From Eonycteris spelaea (lineage: Eukaryota; Chordata; Mammalia; Chiroptera; Pteropodidae): a DNA stretch of 64,000 bases. Where the stretch lies: the NCBI GenBank assembly GCA_003508835.1, contig PUFA01000007.1:17445001-17509000 (forward strand). The letters are read 5' to 3'. Under the pieces are notes generated by a model. The model saw nothing but the letters and a program-made list of their open reading frames with translations, had not been told where the DNA came from and ran no database searches. The first letter of the stretch is position 1. Each line of letters starts with the position of its first letter. Shown here piece after piece: positions 35,816-47,499 of this stretch. Position numbers and translations under genes: made by a program.

Positions 35816-36759
35816 GGCAATAATTACTACAGCTTATTTAAACCCTTCTCATCTTAGAAAACATTCTAAAAAATGTTTTCTAATTTATCCTGTCTTAAAG
35901 TCAACTTAATTAATACGTATCGGAGAGTTCAGCAAGCTTAGGCCACCATAGAACACACAGTACCAAAAATGAGTTGGTGCTTTTTCACCTCTATCATTTT
36001 AAATTCCAGGAATAATTCAGTTTGGTTCAGGTTCTAAGACCATAGCAGTCTGATTTATCCAAGTCAAAATCTAACAGCCCATTCTGCTCACGCATTACTT
36101 TCATCTTCTCCACCTTGTTCCATTAATTTTCTAGGATTTATTTATAAGAGCAGTAGGTTGAAATGTATGCCATTGAGGGTCTCTTTTAGCTTTGATTCTA
36201 GAATTCTTAGTCATCATAAATGATACACTTTTAAGTGGAAATGAAGAATGCCATGCACTTTCTGCTCGAAGATGGTACTACTCAGTTTGAGAGGAAACAG
36301 ATGTTAAGAGAGAAAATCGAACTGTGTAACTGAAAACGGGCTGCTTACCTTTCCACTCAATGGCTACTTCCTCTGTCTAAGAAGCTAATTAAGAGAGGAA
36401 TGATCTGGCTTGGATGTAACTTGTCTGTACCCAGCAGTATTCTCTCCTTAAAGGTGATACATGAATCTGCTCATTACCTACCTGCCTTTGTTTTCAGAAT
36501 AATACAATAATTTTCATTGTTATCTTCCTTTGCATTTTTCTCTCTTCAAACTAACTCTCCAACTATTTATTTTTTTGCTTTTATTTAAAATATAGTTCCT
36601 TCCTCTTTCCTTCATATTGATTATCATTTCATTTTTTGTTGGCTTCTTCTAGCCTCCCTGTAATTTTGAAAGTTCGTTAAAAAAAATCTATCCTCGTGAA
36701 GCCTTCCACTTCCATAACACAAGTGTCATGGCAAAAAGAAAAGTTTTGGAAACTATCTG
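35816..36759. other. Unassigned DNA
   Basis: Nothing recognised; T-rich in the second half. Confidence 0.55.
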
Positions 36760-36895
36760 GATACATGAATTTTGGTCTTGGTTTGCCACCCAGAGACTGA
36801 GAACAAGTTACATTGTCTCACTGGTTCTCTTATTTAAAACACAGGGGTGTCAAGTTTTCTGAACTCTCAATTTTCTTTGTCTTAAAAGTCTGTAA
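36760..36895 (+). mobile_element. MIR SINE fragment, weak
   Basis: 'gaattttggtcttggtttgc' leading to 'gagaacaagttacattgtct' and 'tcttatttaaaacacagggg' fits an eroded MIR core. Confidence 0.45.
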
Positions 36896-37834
36896 TGTTT
36901 TAATCTGCCTAAATAAAATAAAAATAAAAATAAAGTCTAAACATTAATCTAGACTAACAGGGTAAATTTCTCTGATAATAAATTTTTAAATTCCTCTTTT
37001 TAGTTGAGAAAAATTATGCTATGGACTCCAGCAAGAAACTTTTGCACTGCAAAAGGCTGACAATAGGAGCCTGGGCTCCTCTCTGCAAGTGAGTTTTTAT
37101 GCTAGAGATTCAGTTTTTAAGAGTCTGGTATGGCTTCTGGAGAACAAGACTGGAGAGATTATAAATAAAGAAAGTTTATTTCCCCATTCTGGTTAATTCA
37201 GTAAATCTAATGTTTACACTGGGGCACAGAGGGATTGTGAGAACATATTCAAATAAAGGAAGAACTCATTGGGCAGAAACAGGTTTCCCTGAACAAAGGA
37301 CTAATTTAAAATATTTTTTGTTCCTTCTTTTCACTGTCAGATAGATGTATATCAAAGGTAAGGTCTGAGTATTGGAGGGAATTGACAAATTGAGGCTGTT
37401 GAAATAGTAATAAAGCTTTGGAAGGTTATGCTCCACGCTGTTAAGTTGGTTACTTCAGAGAAGGGGAATTCCCTTGCCCAGTAGAAGAGAGGAGAAAATT
37501 ATTAAATTTTTAAATACTTTTCTTTACTGTTTGCTTTCTTTCAAGGAATAATTATTGCTCTCAAATTCATATTTGTTTTTTTTAACATTATGTTACTTAT
37601 CTATTATTGTATATTTGACAGACGGGCTTGGATGTGTAAGGTCAATAATTATAAGCATCAAATGAGATAATGAATATAAAAAACTTCATAATTTTATAGG
37701 TCATAAAAAATGTAAGGATGTGTTATGCTTAGAATTACTCACTGAACACAATGCATTGTAATTTTAGCATAGTAATTCCTGGAGTAATTCAGCATAATTC
37801 CTTGAGTATGATGTACAAACATCTTTCATTAACC
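36896..37834. other. Unassigned DNA
   Basis: Mostly unrecognised. 37640-37700 ('gcatcaaatgagataatgaa') resembles a MIR 3' end but is too short to call. Confidence 0.5.
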
Positions 37835-38070
37835 ATTCATTCATTTTTCTTTACATGTATTTATTTATTCAGCTAATCTTCAGAAGGACCTGCTATATGC
37901 TGACTTCTCTTATAAGAATGTGATATACTATGAGCAAGCCAGATAAGGGACCTATATTTGGGAATTTACAGAGAGGAGGAAAGAGGTCAAATATGCAAAT
38001 TATGCAAAACAAACAAAACAACCTGACAATTACAGACTGTAGTGAATGCTATAAAGAATGGTAATATGAT
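37835..38070 (-). mobile_element. L2 LINE 3' region, reverse orientation
   Basis: Plus-strand 'ttaaccattcattcattttt', 'aggacctgctatatgctgac', 'tatgagcaagccagataagg', then 'agtgaatgctataaagaatg' is the reversed L2 3' end and its upstream text. Confidence 0.65.
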
Positions 38071-38384
38071 AGAGAAAGACTAGTATAGGCCAAATTTAGA
38101 TTGTCCATATGTATCAGAGAAGAATCTCATCAAATTAATCTATGATTAAATGAAGCAAGTTGGAACAGGGTAAGCTGCCAGGTCAACACGGTGTTCTTTC
38201 AAACACAGTGTTATGGCAAATTACAGACTGTCATCCATGAATCATTTGAGGGAATGTGTCCATATGTAATTGATGTTAACTCACCATTTCATTTTCCAAG
38301 AAAGAAAACTCAAAGTTGGTTTTCTTGCCACATTTTTATGAAAAATAGGGTAAAAGATAATCATATAGTTTTCTTTATTTCGGA

Positions 38385-38500
38385 AGAATGCAGGTTTGTG
38401 ATATTGGACACATGGGTTCAGGCCCACTTCCTCCCTAATCGTGATCTTGGGAAATCATACTTTCTGCATCTGTATAACAAAAGCATTTGAAAAGATGACT
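38385..38500 (+). mobile_element. MIR SINE fragment
   Basis: 'cacatgggttcaggcccact', 'cgtgatcttgggaaatcata' and 'tttctgcatctgtataacaa' give the MIR core in order. Confidence 0.7.
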
Positions 38501-38744
38501 ATCTTATTTCTTGCTTTAATGGATGTATGAGTCTGAATACAAACAAATAGTTGTTTAAATTGTTTTTCTGCTAAGAGAGTTAATCCTATATCTAAAAAGC
38601 AATTAAATTGAAAGCAAGGACAGGGATTAAAGCAAACACAAGGACCATAAGGAAAACTACCCTCAGTAAAACAGAGATATAAAGCTTTCTTCAAAATTGT
38701 TCATATCTGAGTTTGCCTAATCTAAAAGAATACCTACGGGACTT

Positions 38745-38935
38745 CCATGTCAAGTATAACTGAGTTTAAATCCTGGAATCATCACTTACCAGGAATGTAA
38801 CATTGTGCAAGTTGTTTTTTTTTTTTAATCTGCTTTAAGCCTCAGTTTTCTCATTATCAAATAGATGCTATGACTAAATAAGTTGAGTTTTTAATATGCC
38901 CAGCATAAAGGAAACACAGTAAATGCTAATTACAG
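38745..38935 (+). mobile_element. MIR SINE
   Basis: 'gagtttaaatcctggaatca', 'cattgtgcaagttg', a T run, then 'gcctcagttttctcattatc' and 'atgcccagcataaaggaaac' follow the full MIR order. Confidence 0.85.
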
Positions 38936-39669
38936 GCTTACCTTGCTTAGCAGCATGAGCTATTTTTTTCTAGCAACCATCAGTGAGGACAGTAAAGTGA
39001 ACTCTTGTACACTCTCCTTCATTAAGTCCAAACTGTTTCTTCTTCTTTAAGTGGCTTTCAACAGTATACTTCTTTGTTTACAACACAATGGTCTTTCTAT
39101 CTGTCACTAGTATCTTATTTCCTGGCCAATGGTCATGAATATCAGCAAATATTTTAATAATTTTCCAAAGAATGAGAACAAAACATAATATAATATTTCT
39201 AGTACACACTAGATCTTAAAATATAATCTTATTACTGTCCGAGATTGTTAAGTGTCAGATGGGTGAGGATCTTACTTTAAACTTAGATATAGCTACCACT
39301 TATACCAAAATACAATCATAATAATTGCTCAAAAGGGGCTAGACAGTAAACTCCTCTAAATTTCTGTGAACATAGGTAATATAATTTTCATAGCAATTAG
39401 TGTTCACCCCATAAAATACTGATCAATAGTCTCATTTTCAGGAAAAATATCCCCTGTGATAAATTAAACACAATTGTTACGCATTTTTAATATGCTTGCT
39501 TCTTTTTGTTATGCTCACTTATTTTCGGTAGACTTTTGCTTTTTTTGTTTGGTCTGTTTTTTCTGCTTTGCTTGTTTTGAAAATCTAAGATACCAGATGA
39601 GCCCAGATTAAAAACAAAATGTGAGGTTTTTAAAATCAGATGCTTAAAAGAGATAGCTAAGTGACTCTC
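38936..39669. other. Unassigned DNA
   Basis: AT-rich; nothing recognised. Confidence 0.6.
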
Positions 39670-39790
39670 TCAGTGACTAGGCAAACATCATTTCCTACAC
39701 TCATTTTATGGAAATAATATTTACTACATGGTAGGAATGTTGTGAAAATGAAATGATATAAATTAAGAAGCATCAAACAAATGAAAGATT
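39670..39790 (+). mobile_element. MIR SINE, 3' half
   Basis: 'cactcattttatggaaataa', 'ggtaggaatgttgtgaaaat' and 'gaaatgatataaattaagaa' follow the MIR 3' half. Confidence 0.65.
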
Positions 39791-41129
39791 TCTACTTAAA
39801 AAAAAATGATATAAGCTCTGTCACTTGTACCACTTAACACTTGATTCATTAGAACAATAAACTTTACTTGTTAGCTTGATGAAAATTGTATATAATTATT
39901 CAAAACAAATATGAATGACTTTTCAGATAGGGTATAGGAAGTTGAATGACTATTTCTTCTACCCTAACCATCAGAAAAAAAAAAAAAAAGCTAAAAAAAA
40001 TCAATTCTAGCTTCTAAAAATCCATCAAATAGCTGAAGGCACAAAGAGTCTAAGTAAACGAAGTTCCAGAAAGAGACAATCTCTTCCTAGATGGAAAAAA
40101 TTCAAGTCTAATTTCATTCCTAATAGAATAAGAAAAAAAGGATAATACATGTATATGAAAGAGAGACCAGCCAATCTTTTGGTTACCGCTCCATGTCTCT
40201 GTGGGTTGGCATAATTCCTTTCAATTTAAATGAGCTCATTCTCAGAGTAAGTCTCTATTCACCTGAACTTTTTTCCCTTGGGTCCTTGGCTAAATACACA
40301 CTCACAAAATACCCAAGGCTGAGCACAGGAAAATTCCTTCCAGTTATGCCAGATCTTCATGTGTTCAAAGTGGGTGGGGATCTGTGGCTGAGGTTAGGGT
40401 CTGAGAGCTAGGAAAGCATTGCGCGGGGCACTGGGCATTATCTCACGCACAGCAGCAGCTCACTGAAGGTGAGGGCACAGCTGGAGAAAGGGGAGAAGCC
40501 TCTTGCAGTGAGGAAATTTAGGGAGAGGATGAAGAAAGAAAATTCCTCAGGGACTCAAAAACACCTGGTGACTGTAGTAAAAAAATAAGGTGTATATGTA
40601 TGGGTGGGTGGCGGGGCGGGGGGAGATGAAAACATGGTGAATGGGCAAAAAAAAAAAAAAAAAACCCAAAACAGCTATAAAATTTTGTTGTAAACAAGCA
40701 AGATAATGTGAGCTATTATTTAAAAAAACAAAATCAGTAGAAACAACTACCATGAATTAAACAAGCAATTGCAGATGTGAAAAAAAGCCACATATCACAA
40801 ACTCAAATACTCTGAATAAAAGTGGATAAAAGCAGGGAAGATTGAAATAGTTGCTTGCTGTAGGAAGAAAAAACATAAGGCAAAATTATCTTTAAATAAA
40901 GAAAGACTTAAAAAGAAACCAAGGGAGAATATAGTCTATCAAATAGGATATCGAAGATAGAAATTAAAAAAAAAAATCTTTCAATAAATGAAAGCAAAGA
41001 AATAGGTAAAAGTTATATTTAATAAAATTCAATACAGAAGATAGCTAATGTATATCTAATATGCATATTACATGATTCTTTGAAGAGAAAAACATACAAC
41101 ACTTAAACAAAACTATATCTAAAATAACA
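39791..41129. other. Unassigned A-rich DNA with A runs
   Basis: Contains A runs at about 39976-39989 and 40646-40664 and the G-rich motif at 40602-40623. 40160-40520 is less AT-rich with no recognised feature. Upstream parts of the next L1M may begin in the A-rich sequence after 40850. Confidence 0.5.
40602..40623 (+). other. G-quadruplex-type motif
   Basis: Four G runs of 3, 3, 4 and 6 bases separated by loops of 1, 4 and 1 nt fit the usual G3+N1-7 rule. It stands in AT-rich surroundings and is followed within about 25 bp by a 19-base A run. Folding is inferred, not shown. Confidence 0.7.
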
Positions 41130-41900
41130 ATCCAAAAATATCTCCAGAAATAAAGATAAGACAATTTACTATAAAAAATGAAAGCAAATGATCTTAAAAT
41201 GTATAAAAAGGTGCTTAACTCAAGTAATATGTAAACTAAAAGAGTGTTAAAATATCATGCCACACCCATCAATGTGGCAAAAAAAAAAAAATGTTTGGCA
41301 ATATTCTCGATTGTAAATTCTGGAAAGAAACATATTCTCATATATTCCTGGTTGAAAGTTCAAAATATATGAGTCCAATGTTTGAACTTTTTCCAATATC
41401 TAATTAAAGTACTTTGCCTTTTGATCAGGTATCCCACTTCTAGGACTCTATCTTGAAGATACATCTCTGGAAATATAATACATGTACAAGGTTATTCACT
41501 ATAGCATTAATTGTAATAGTAAAATATTTAAAACAATCCAAATGTCCATCAATAGGAAACATTAAAACAATAAATATTATGGCATGTTAAAAAATAAACA
41601 CACAAATAAGTTAACAAATCAATGGAGTTTTCTGTACACTGTTTGATTTTTAAGAAAAAGAAGGCTAGATGAAGATCAATGTATCTAGTAGTCTTTTTAT
41701 ATTATGAAAAAGGAATGGGAAGATGTTATGGTAGGCAAGAAAGATTATAGAAAACATGAACAAGAAACTAATAATTAGTTATAGGTTTTGGGATGATGGA
41801 AACTGAAGTATAAGACAAGGAACAGAAACAAAGCTTTTTTGAGCATTTCTTTTTGAATTGCTTAAATGTTTTAAATATCCTAAAGATAAAATGGAATTTA
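41130..41900 (+). mobile_element. L1M LINE, ORF2 end and 3' region
   Basis: Follows the C-terminal ORF2 text of old L1s: 'caggtatcccacttctagga', 'acaaggttattcactatagc', 'atccaaatgtccatcaatag'. It then runs to the 3' end ('caagaaactaataattagt', 'gcttaaatgttttaaatat'). No open frame remains. Confidence 0.8.
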
Positions 41901-42344
41901 AAAGGTGCAAAACTTAGACTTGGAAACAAACTGAAGAATTCATCCTAACAGTATATCAAGTTTCTAGTATAGCCATTAAAAGAAAAGAATTAATCAAGTA
42001 ACCCAAACATAGTTCTCTGTAGGACATATCCAGTGGGAACAACAAAACAAAACAAAACTACAAAAAAAATTACTTACAAGGCCTTTTGCTAATATACCAC
42101 TGACTGTGCATTTCAAATTAATTTTTGGATCTCTCAGAATAAAACAAACAAGTAAATACTTAAATATTATCAGGAAGATGGGTTTGGTGTTAGAGAAAAG
42201 ACATGCAAATTTGCTAGCACTATGTACTGGAAGAGCCTATTAAGAGCAGCACCTGAGGATACCTGGAGTCCAGATCGCCACTAACTGAGAAATTAGATGG
42301 TAAACCTGGGACTTCTTGCTATGCCTGGAAGCTGGGAGGGCTCG

Positions 42345-42365
42345 AAATCATATAGGGCATATCAA
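42345..42365. repeat. Target-site duplication, 5' copy
   Basis: A 21-bp sequence (aaatcatatagggcatatca plus one a) repeated at 42789-42809 with 18 of 21 positions identical. It flanks the truncated L1. Confidence 0.8.
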
Positions 42366-42788
42366 CATTTGTGACATCGTGAATAGAGTATATTATGCTG
42401 ATGAAATAAGTCAGAGGACAAATACCATATGATCGCATTTATATGTGAAATTTAATATATAAAATAAATGAACAAACAAAACAGAAACAAACTCATAGAT
42501 ACAGAGGACAAACTTATGGTTGATAGATGGGAAGGGAGTTTAGAGGGGTTGGGTGAAAAAGGAGAAGGGATTAAGTACAAATTGGCAGTCACAATATAGT
42601 CATGAAGGATATAAAGTACAGCATAGAGAATATAGTCAATGATATAGTAATAACTGTGTGTGGTGTCAGATGGGTGCTAGACTTATTGGGGTGATCACTT
42701 TGTAAGTTATATAAATGTCTAACTATGTCATATACCTGAGACTAATATAATATTTTATGTCCACTGTAATTAAAATATTTAAAAAATT
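42366..42788 (+). mobile_element. LINE-1 3' end, 5'-truncated insertion
   Basis: About 420 bp matching positions 34700-35110 of the large L1 in the same order: 'tattatgctgatgaaataag', 'aaagtacagcatagagaata', 'gatcactttgtaagttatat' and 'tatacctgagactaatataa'. It ends in an A/T-rich tail and is bounded by 21-bp direct repeats, the hallmark of L1 target-primed reverse transcription. Same subfamily as the large L1. Confidence 0.92.
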
Positions 42789-42809
42789 AAATCTCATAGA
42801 GCATATCAA
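42789..42809. repeat. Target-site duplication, 3' copy
   Basis: Matches 42345-42365 at 18 of 21 positions and directly follows the L1 tail. Confidence 0.8.
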
Positions 42810-43894
42810 ACTGATGCAGAAGCCAGCTTAAAGAGGTGCCCACTGGCCAAATGTGAAATCATTTGAGCATAAAAAAAGAAAAATGATATTTGATTTTAAA
42901 ACATTGAATACATACAAAATATGGTGATAATTAAAAGAAAAGAGGAAAACACACACATGTACACATTTGTCACAGTGGAATTGAGTGTTATAGCAATACC
43001 TTACCATGAAAACTAGAAATAAAATGGAAATAAACCTCTCTCCCTCCCTCTCTTTATCTCTCCTGCCCTCACTCTTTTTAAATTCCACATCCATCTTCTA
43101 TTGTGACAAAGTTCTCTCAGAAGAATGCCAGCTAATATGTGAAATGAATGTGATAGAAACATACCATTTTGAAGCACCCTTTCCCCAGTGAACCAATTGT
43201 TTCAGAAATCAATATATGCTAAAACCATGATTCTCATTAGTCTTATGCATCCTCCAGGTAACTTTCTAATAGCCAAAGAAACACAAAAATCTAAGGATGA
43301 CCTAACAATGGTATTTTTCCAAAGTTGGCAGAATCACTAATTTTGATAAAATCTGATAAGATTGCTTCTGGTACACTGCAAAATGAAGTACACAGCATTG
43401 TTTTCGAGTCTTTTTGCCAAAGGCAAAAAACAAGCCTTTAGACATAACTTACAGTTTATAATATAAATGAGATGGGGTGGGGGTGGAGTTAATACCCTCC
43501 ACAAAGAAACAATCTGACAAAACCAGAATATAAGGCATTTTGTAGGTCAACTGGCTTAATTTCCTTAAAAAGCCAACATGGGGTGGTATAAGAAATCGTT
43601 GTAAATTTTAAAAGACTGAAAAAACTGAGTAAATATGACACATAAACTTAACTTTGATGCTGGTTTCAACAAATACTGCATAGGGTTTTTTTTTGAGACA
43701 AATGAGGAAATTTAAGTACTACCACTATATTAGCTAATATTAGAGAACTTATTTATTTACTTTTTTGGTGTGATGTTATTGAAGTGAGGAATATTCTTAT
43801 TTTTAAAAGAAAACTTTTCAAGTATTATGGAGTAAACTATTATGACTTGCATAACTTACTTTCAACTTTTCAACTGGTTGAAAAGATTAGATAG
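42810..43894. other. Unassigned DNA
   Basis: A CT-rich tract lies at 43036-43078. Otherwise nothing recognised; the frames at 42828-43191 come from simple sequence. Confidence 0.55.
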
Positions 43895-44048
43895 ATTAGA
43901 AAGATAAATAAATAGAGTGATAAAACAAATATGGCTATATGTTAATTTTTAAATATAGTGATGGGTACATAGATTATAATTACTACTTGTTTAATATCTT
44001 AAATTTTTTCAATGTTTGTACATTTTCATAATAAAAGTTTTATTGTAA
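43895..44048 (+). mobile_element. Old L1M LINE, 3' terminus
   Basis: 'atatagtgatgggtacatag' leading to 'tttttcaatgtttgtacatt' and 'ttcataataaaagttttatt' matches the last 150 bp of old L1M elements. Confidence 0.6.
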
Positions 44049-44569
44049 TTGCCTCTAATATAAACATCTCTAGAGAGGAAATGAATTCATCATTGGGTGA
44101 TGCTCATATTAGAACAGCTAGCTGGTTAATTTGGCATTAGTTAGTTGTCTAATCAATGTTTATTCTCTTCATCTTTTTGGTATTAGAAACAAAATTATGC
44201 CCACTGCAAACCCCCTTTGGGAATTGGAAAGCCAGTAAAGGTAAGAAGAGTCATTTGATCTTCTCTTGATTTATCCAAATCGTTACATAAACTCAATGGC
44301 TGGAGGAAGTTTTGACTACCATATCGGGTCATGAGTGGACATGCCAAGGATTGTGCAGTAGGTAGAAGATGACCGATCCCCTTATATGTGTAAACTTTCT
44401 CCTGTTCAAGTAGAAAATAAAACCTTTGTGTTTCAGCCACTATCATTTTGAGGTTTCTATTATTTTCAGCTTAATCTAATTTTAAAAAATACATTTGTAA
44501 AGAATTTTTCTGTCCAGAGTCTCTCATTGTAGTTACATGAGAAAATAAAAATATGGGTATGTGTTGTTA
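44049..44569. other. Unassigned DNA
   Basis: No feature recognised. The 83-codon minus-strand frame at 44195-44446 has no domain features. Confidence 0.55.
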
Positions 44570-45023
44570 ACTAATTAGTGGTTCTCATATGATATTCATG
44601 TCCTAAATTCTAAAACCTGTGAGTGTTATTTTATGTGGCAAAAAAAAGGTCTTTGATGATGTGGTTAATCTTGAGATGAGAAGATCATCCTGGATTATCC
44701 AGGTAAGCTTGAAATGAAATCATGTATATTCTAATAAGACAAAGGCAGAGAGTGCTAGGAGGAGAAAGCAATGTGATCTCAGGAGTGGAGTGCTGTGTTC
44801 ACAAGCTATGGAATGCTGGCAGACACCAGAACCTGGCAGAAGCAAGGAATGGATTCTCACCTGTCGACCCCCAGAGAGCGTAGCCTGATCAACACCCTGA
44901 TTTCAGCCCAGTGAAACTGATCATGGATTTCTGGCCTCCAGAACTATAGGACAATACATTGCTATTGTTTCAAGCTATGAAGTCCGTGGTAATTTGTTAC
45001 AGTAGCCACCAGAAACTAATACA
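44570..45023 (+). mobile_element. MLT1-type LTR (ERVL-MaLR)
   Basis: A solitary LTR with the standard MLT1 order: 'catgtcctaaattctaaaac', 'catcctggattatccaggta', 'caacaccctgatttcagccc', 'tctggcctccagaactatag', and the 3' end 'gtggtaatttgttacagtag' then 'aactaataca'. About 450 bp. No internal retroviral sequence adjoins it. Confidence 0.88.
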
Positions 45024-45239
45024 ACATCAATTTCCACATGTAAAAAGTGATCAGTTTTATGTTTTGCATGTATTTCACATTCACAGCATCCCAACTGGAT
45101 CGTGGTGTTCTACGGTCTGGTTAAGGAAGCCAAATTAAGATCTAATTGAAGGCACGTTCTAAAGCAGAATTAAAGTGCCCTATATTTTCTGGTACACTCA
45201 ACAATAGCAACCACAACAAGGAACATTCCCAGGTTGCTG
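45024..45239. other. Unassigned DNA
   Basis: Short spacer between LTR and MIR; nothing recognised. Confidence 0.5.
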
Positions 45240-45440
45240 TCTCTGTGCTGGTGCTTTTGCTTACACAGCATCTCGACTAATCTGAACAGCCCAAGGAGGT
45301 GGAGACTTTGCTAGTTTTCCATTTCAGGATTGCAAAACAGTGGCTCATGAGGCTTAAGAACGCATGGTCTCAGTAGTGGCAGAGTCCATCTCAGGACAAG
45401 GACTGTCTCCTCCACAGTCGGTGCTTTTAAACACTATGAC
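45240..45440 (-). mobile_element. MIR SINE, reverse orientation
   Basis: Plus-strand order: 'tctcgactaatctgaacagc', 'ggaggtggagactttgctag', 'ttccatttcaggattgcaaa', 'gtagtggcagagtccatctc' and 'ggtgcttttaaacactatga'. Confidence 0.75.
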
Positions 45441-46129
45441 TCACTATCTCTGAAAATGAAGAAATGACTTTGGATTTAAGTCTAAATCTAAGTATAACTG
45501 GTACATATTGGTTATCTTCTTTTTCTAATTCATAGACTTCTATTTGTAATTTGTGCTATTAACTGACATACGTGGTCACAAACTTTTACCAATCACTTAA
45601 GAAAGATCAGATTCCAGTAGGTTGAAAACCTCATTGAGAATTCATTGCAGCATCTTCTGGTAGCTAGAATTTAACACCTGAAGAGTTAGGGAGCAAAAAA
45701 GTTTCAAAATGCATTCTATCATCTTATAGGAGATTTTGGTGTGACTGTCAACTAGCGAAATAGTATAAAACCTAGATCCTCAATTGAAACAAATAGCTTT
45801 TCATTAGGAAGGAAAAACTAGCAATAGAACTCAAAACAAAATTATAAAAAGAATATATCTAGATGACCAACTTATTAATGCTATTCGTAAAGACTAAGCT
45901 ATATAGATCTTTTGTTTTATTTTCAAATTTGTATTGAGCCCCAAGTGTAAGAATTTATTATAAGAAAAAAATCATGTTGGCTTATGGGATAATTATATAT
46001 TTTATTCTATTTTTCCTATTTGTTGTAGAACTTTTTTTTATTAGTTTCAGTATAAATTATATAATTTAATTCTATTCACTTACCAATTTATATATCTACC
46101 AGTTTTATTAGTATGTTGTATTTTCCTAA
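45441..46129. other. Unassigned AT-rich DNA
   Basis: Nothing recognised. Confidence 0.55.
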
Positions 46130-46265
46130 ACATTCCCACAAAGTATATAATCTCAAAATCAAAACATTGTAAGGTATATATTATTATCAACACCCACATT
46201 ATGGGTGAATAGAGTAAATTTCAATATTTTAAGTAGCTATCCATAAACGCATAGTAAGTCAATGT
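46130..46265 (-). mobile_element. MIR SINE fragment, reverse orientation
   Basis: 'gtaaggtatatattattatc', 'cattatgggtgaatagagta' and 'gcatagtaagtcaatgttaa' follow the reversed MIR with an eroded core. Confidence 0.55.
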
Positions 46266-47208
46266 TAAATTGGCTTTTCAAATAAAGTCTTTCAGTTTTA
46301 AAGGCTACACAGAATTTTAGCTGCATCAGACTGCTAGGGAGCTGTAAGAAAATCTCAGAGGTGAGAAATGATATTAACTAGAAGAGGACAAACAGAATTT
46401 GCATGTGTGTAAGCACTTGGCAGCTGTAATACCAATTCCTCTGGCTTAACTTGAGTCATTTAAAATCACAAGCGCAAAAAATAAAAACAAAATATCTACA
46501 ATGACCTTCCTGGCATCTTGTCCTTGTAAATCTGTAACTTGTACAGCAGAATAGACTAAATCTCTCTGGGCATTTGACCCTTACTCAGATCATGAGACCA
46601 CACATTCTCAAGGGGAAAATATAAGACTCTTTTGTCAGCAATTTATTTATAAAGTAACAGTGAATCAACCTTGCTACCAGCTTTGCTTAGGCTATTGTAT
46701 TCTTGTTCTCCAAAAATGGGTTCTTTCTTATTTAACAGTTATTAGGACCTCGTTTAGTAATTTATTTCTTCCAGAGTTGAACATGTTACCCTTGGCCTCT
46801 GGATCCCAGTAACTAAATCTTCTCTTTCTGTTGCTAGCTCTACCCAGTGTTGCTTGCCTATTGGATTTCTAAATGACCAAATCCTAAATGGATTCCTAAA
46901 TGGGTTATAGCTTGAACTGTTTTACATTTTGGATTTGTTTTGGACTTTTTGTTTTCTGTCTTTTTTTCTCTCTGTGTTTTGAATCTTTAACCACCATTTT
47001 CCACTTGTTTGCCCATGTGCTCATCCTTGACTCACTCAACTTCCCATGGCTAACTTATGTGCTATCATCACCTTTCCCTGGTTTGAATGCTCTGTGGTTA
47101 CCCAGTGGTGTTGAGTCCTCTTTTATTATTTTTTTATTTATTATTATGGAGTATGATATAAGTTTAAATGCTCTTAAGGCTTATGAAAGCATCTCCTTTA
47201 TTATCTTT
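46266..47208. other. Unassigned DNA
   Basis: The 118-codon frame at 46900-47256 is rich in Phe, Leu and Ile and runs into the 5S pseudogene. Its hydrophobic look reflects a T-rich strand, and there is no homology I recognise. Confidence 0.5.
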
Positions 47209-47372
47209 AAAAGGAGTTTATACAGTCTATGGCCATGCCACCCTGAATGTACCTGATCTTGTCTGATCTCCAAGCTAAGCAGGTCAGGATGGTTAGTACT
47301 TGGATGGTAGAGAACCTAGGAGAATGCTGTAGGCATTTTTAAAAATAAGTTAAAATAAAAGGAATATTATAC
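47209..47372. repeat. Flanking direct repeats of the 5S retropseudogene
   Basis: The 15-bp upstream and 16-bp downstream copies align with one gap and one or two mismatches. They enclose the 5S copy and its A-rich tail (47336-47356). Confidence 0.7.
47225..47335 (+). pseudogene. 5S rRNA pseudogene (retroposed)
   Basis: About 111 bp colinear with vertebrate 5S rRNA (about 120 nt): 'gtctatggccatgccaccct', 'gatcttgtctgatctccaag', 'ctaagcaggtcaggatggtt', 'agtacttggatggtagagaa' and 'atgctgtaggc' then a T run. Small deletions lie in the middle and near the 3' third, with many substitutions, so it cannot be a working ribosomal RNA gene. Parts of the internal box A/intermediate element/box C promoter region are still readable. 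An A-rich tail follows. Flanking repeats 'aaaaggagtttatac' (47209-47223) and 'aaaaggaatattatac' (47357-47372) look like target-site duplications, pointing to L1-driven retroposition. Confidence 0.93.
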
Positions 47373-47389
47373 AACAGAAAGTAGCATCG

Positions 47390-47470
47390 AAAGTTTGGGG
47401 ATCAGACAGACCTGGGTTAAATTCCTGCCATTGCCATTTACTCATGATATAACTGAGGAAATCAACAGGA
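47390..47470 (+). mobile_element. MIR SINE fragment
   Basis: 'cagacagacctgggttaaat' followed by 'tgccattgccatttactca' is the MIR segment just before its core. Confidence 0.65.
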
Positions 47471-47499
47471 AGTGATCCCTCTCTCCTCTGTTGGGTTTA

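Noticed and set aside
46900..47256. 118-codon hydrophobic frame that looks like a membrane protein
   Set aside because: T-rich strands translate to Phe/Leu/Ile; it runs into the 5S pseudogene and has no other support.
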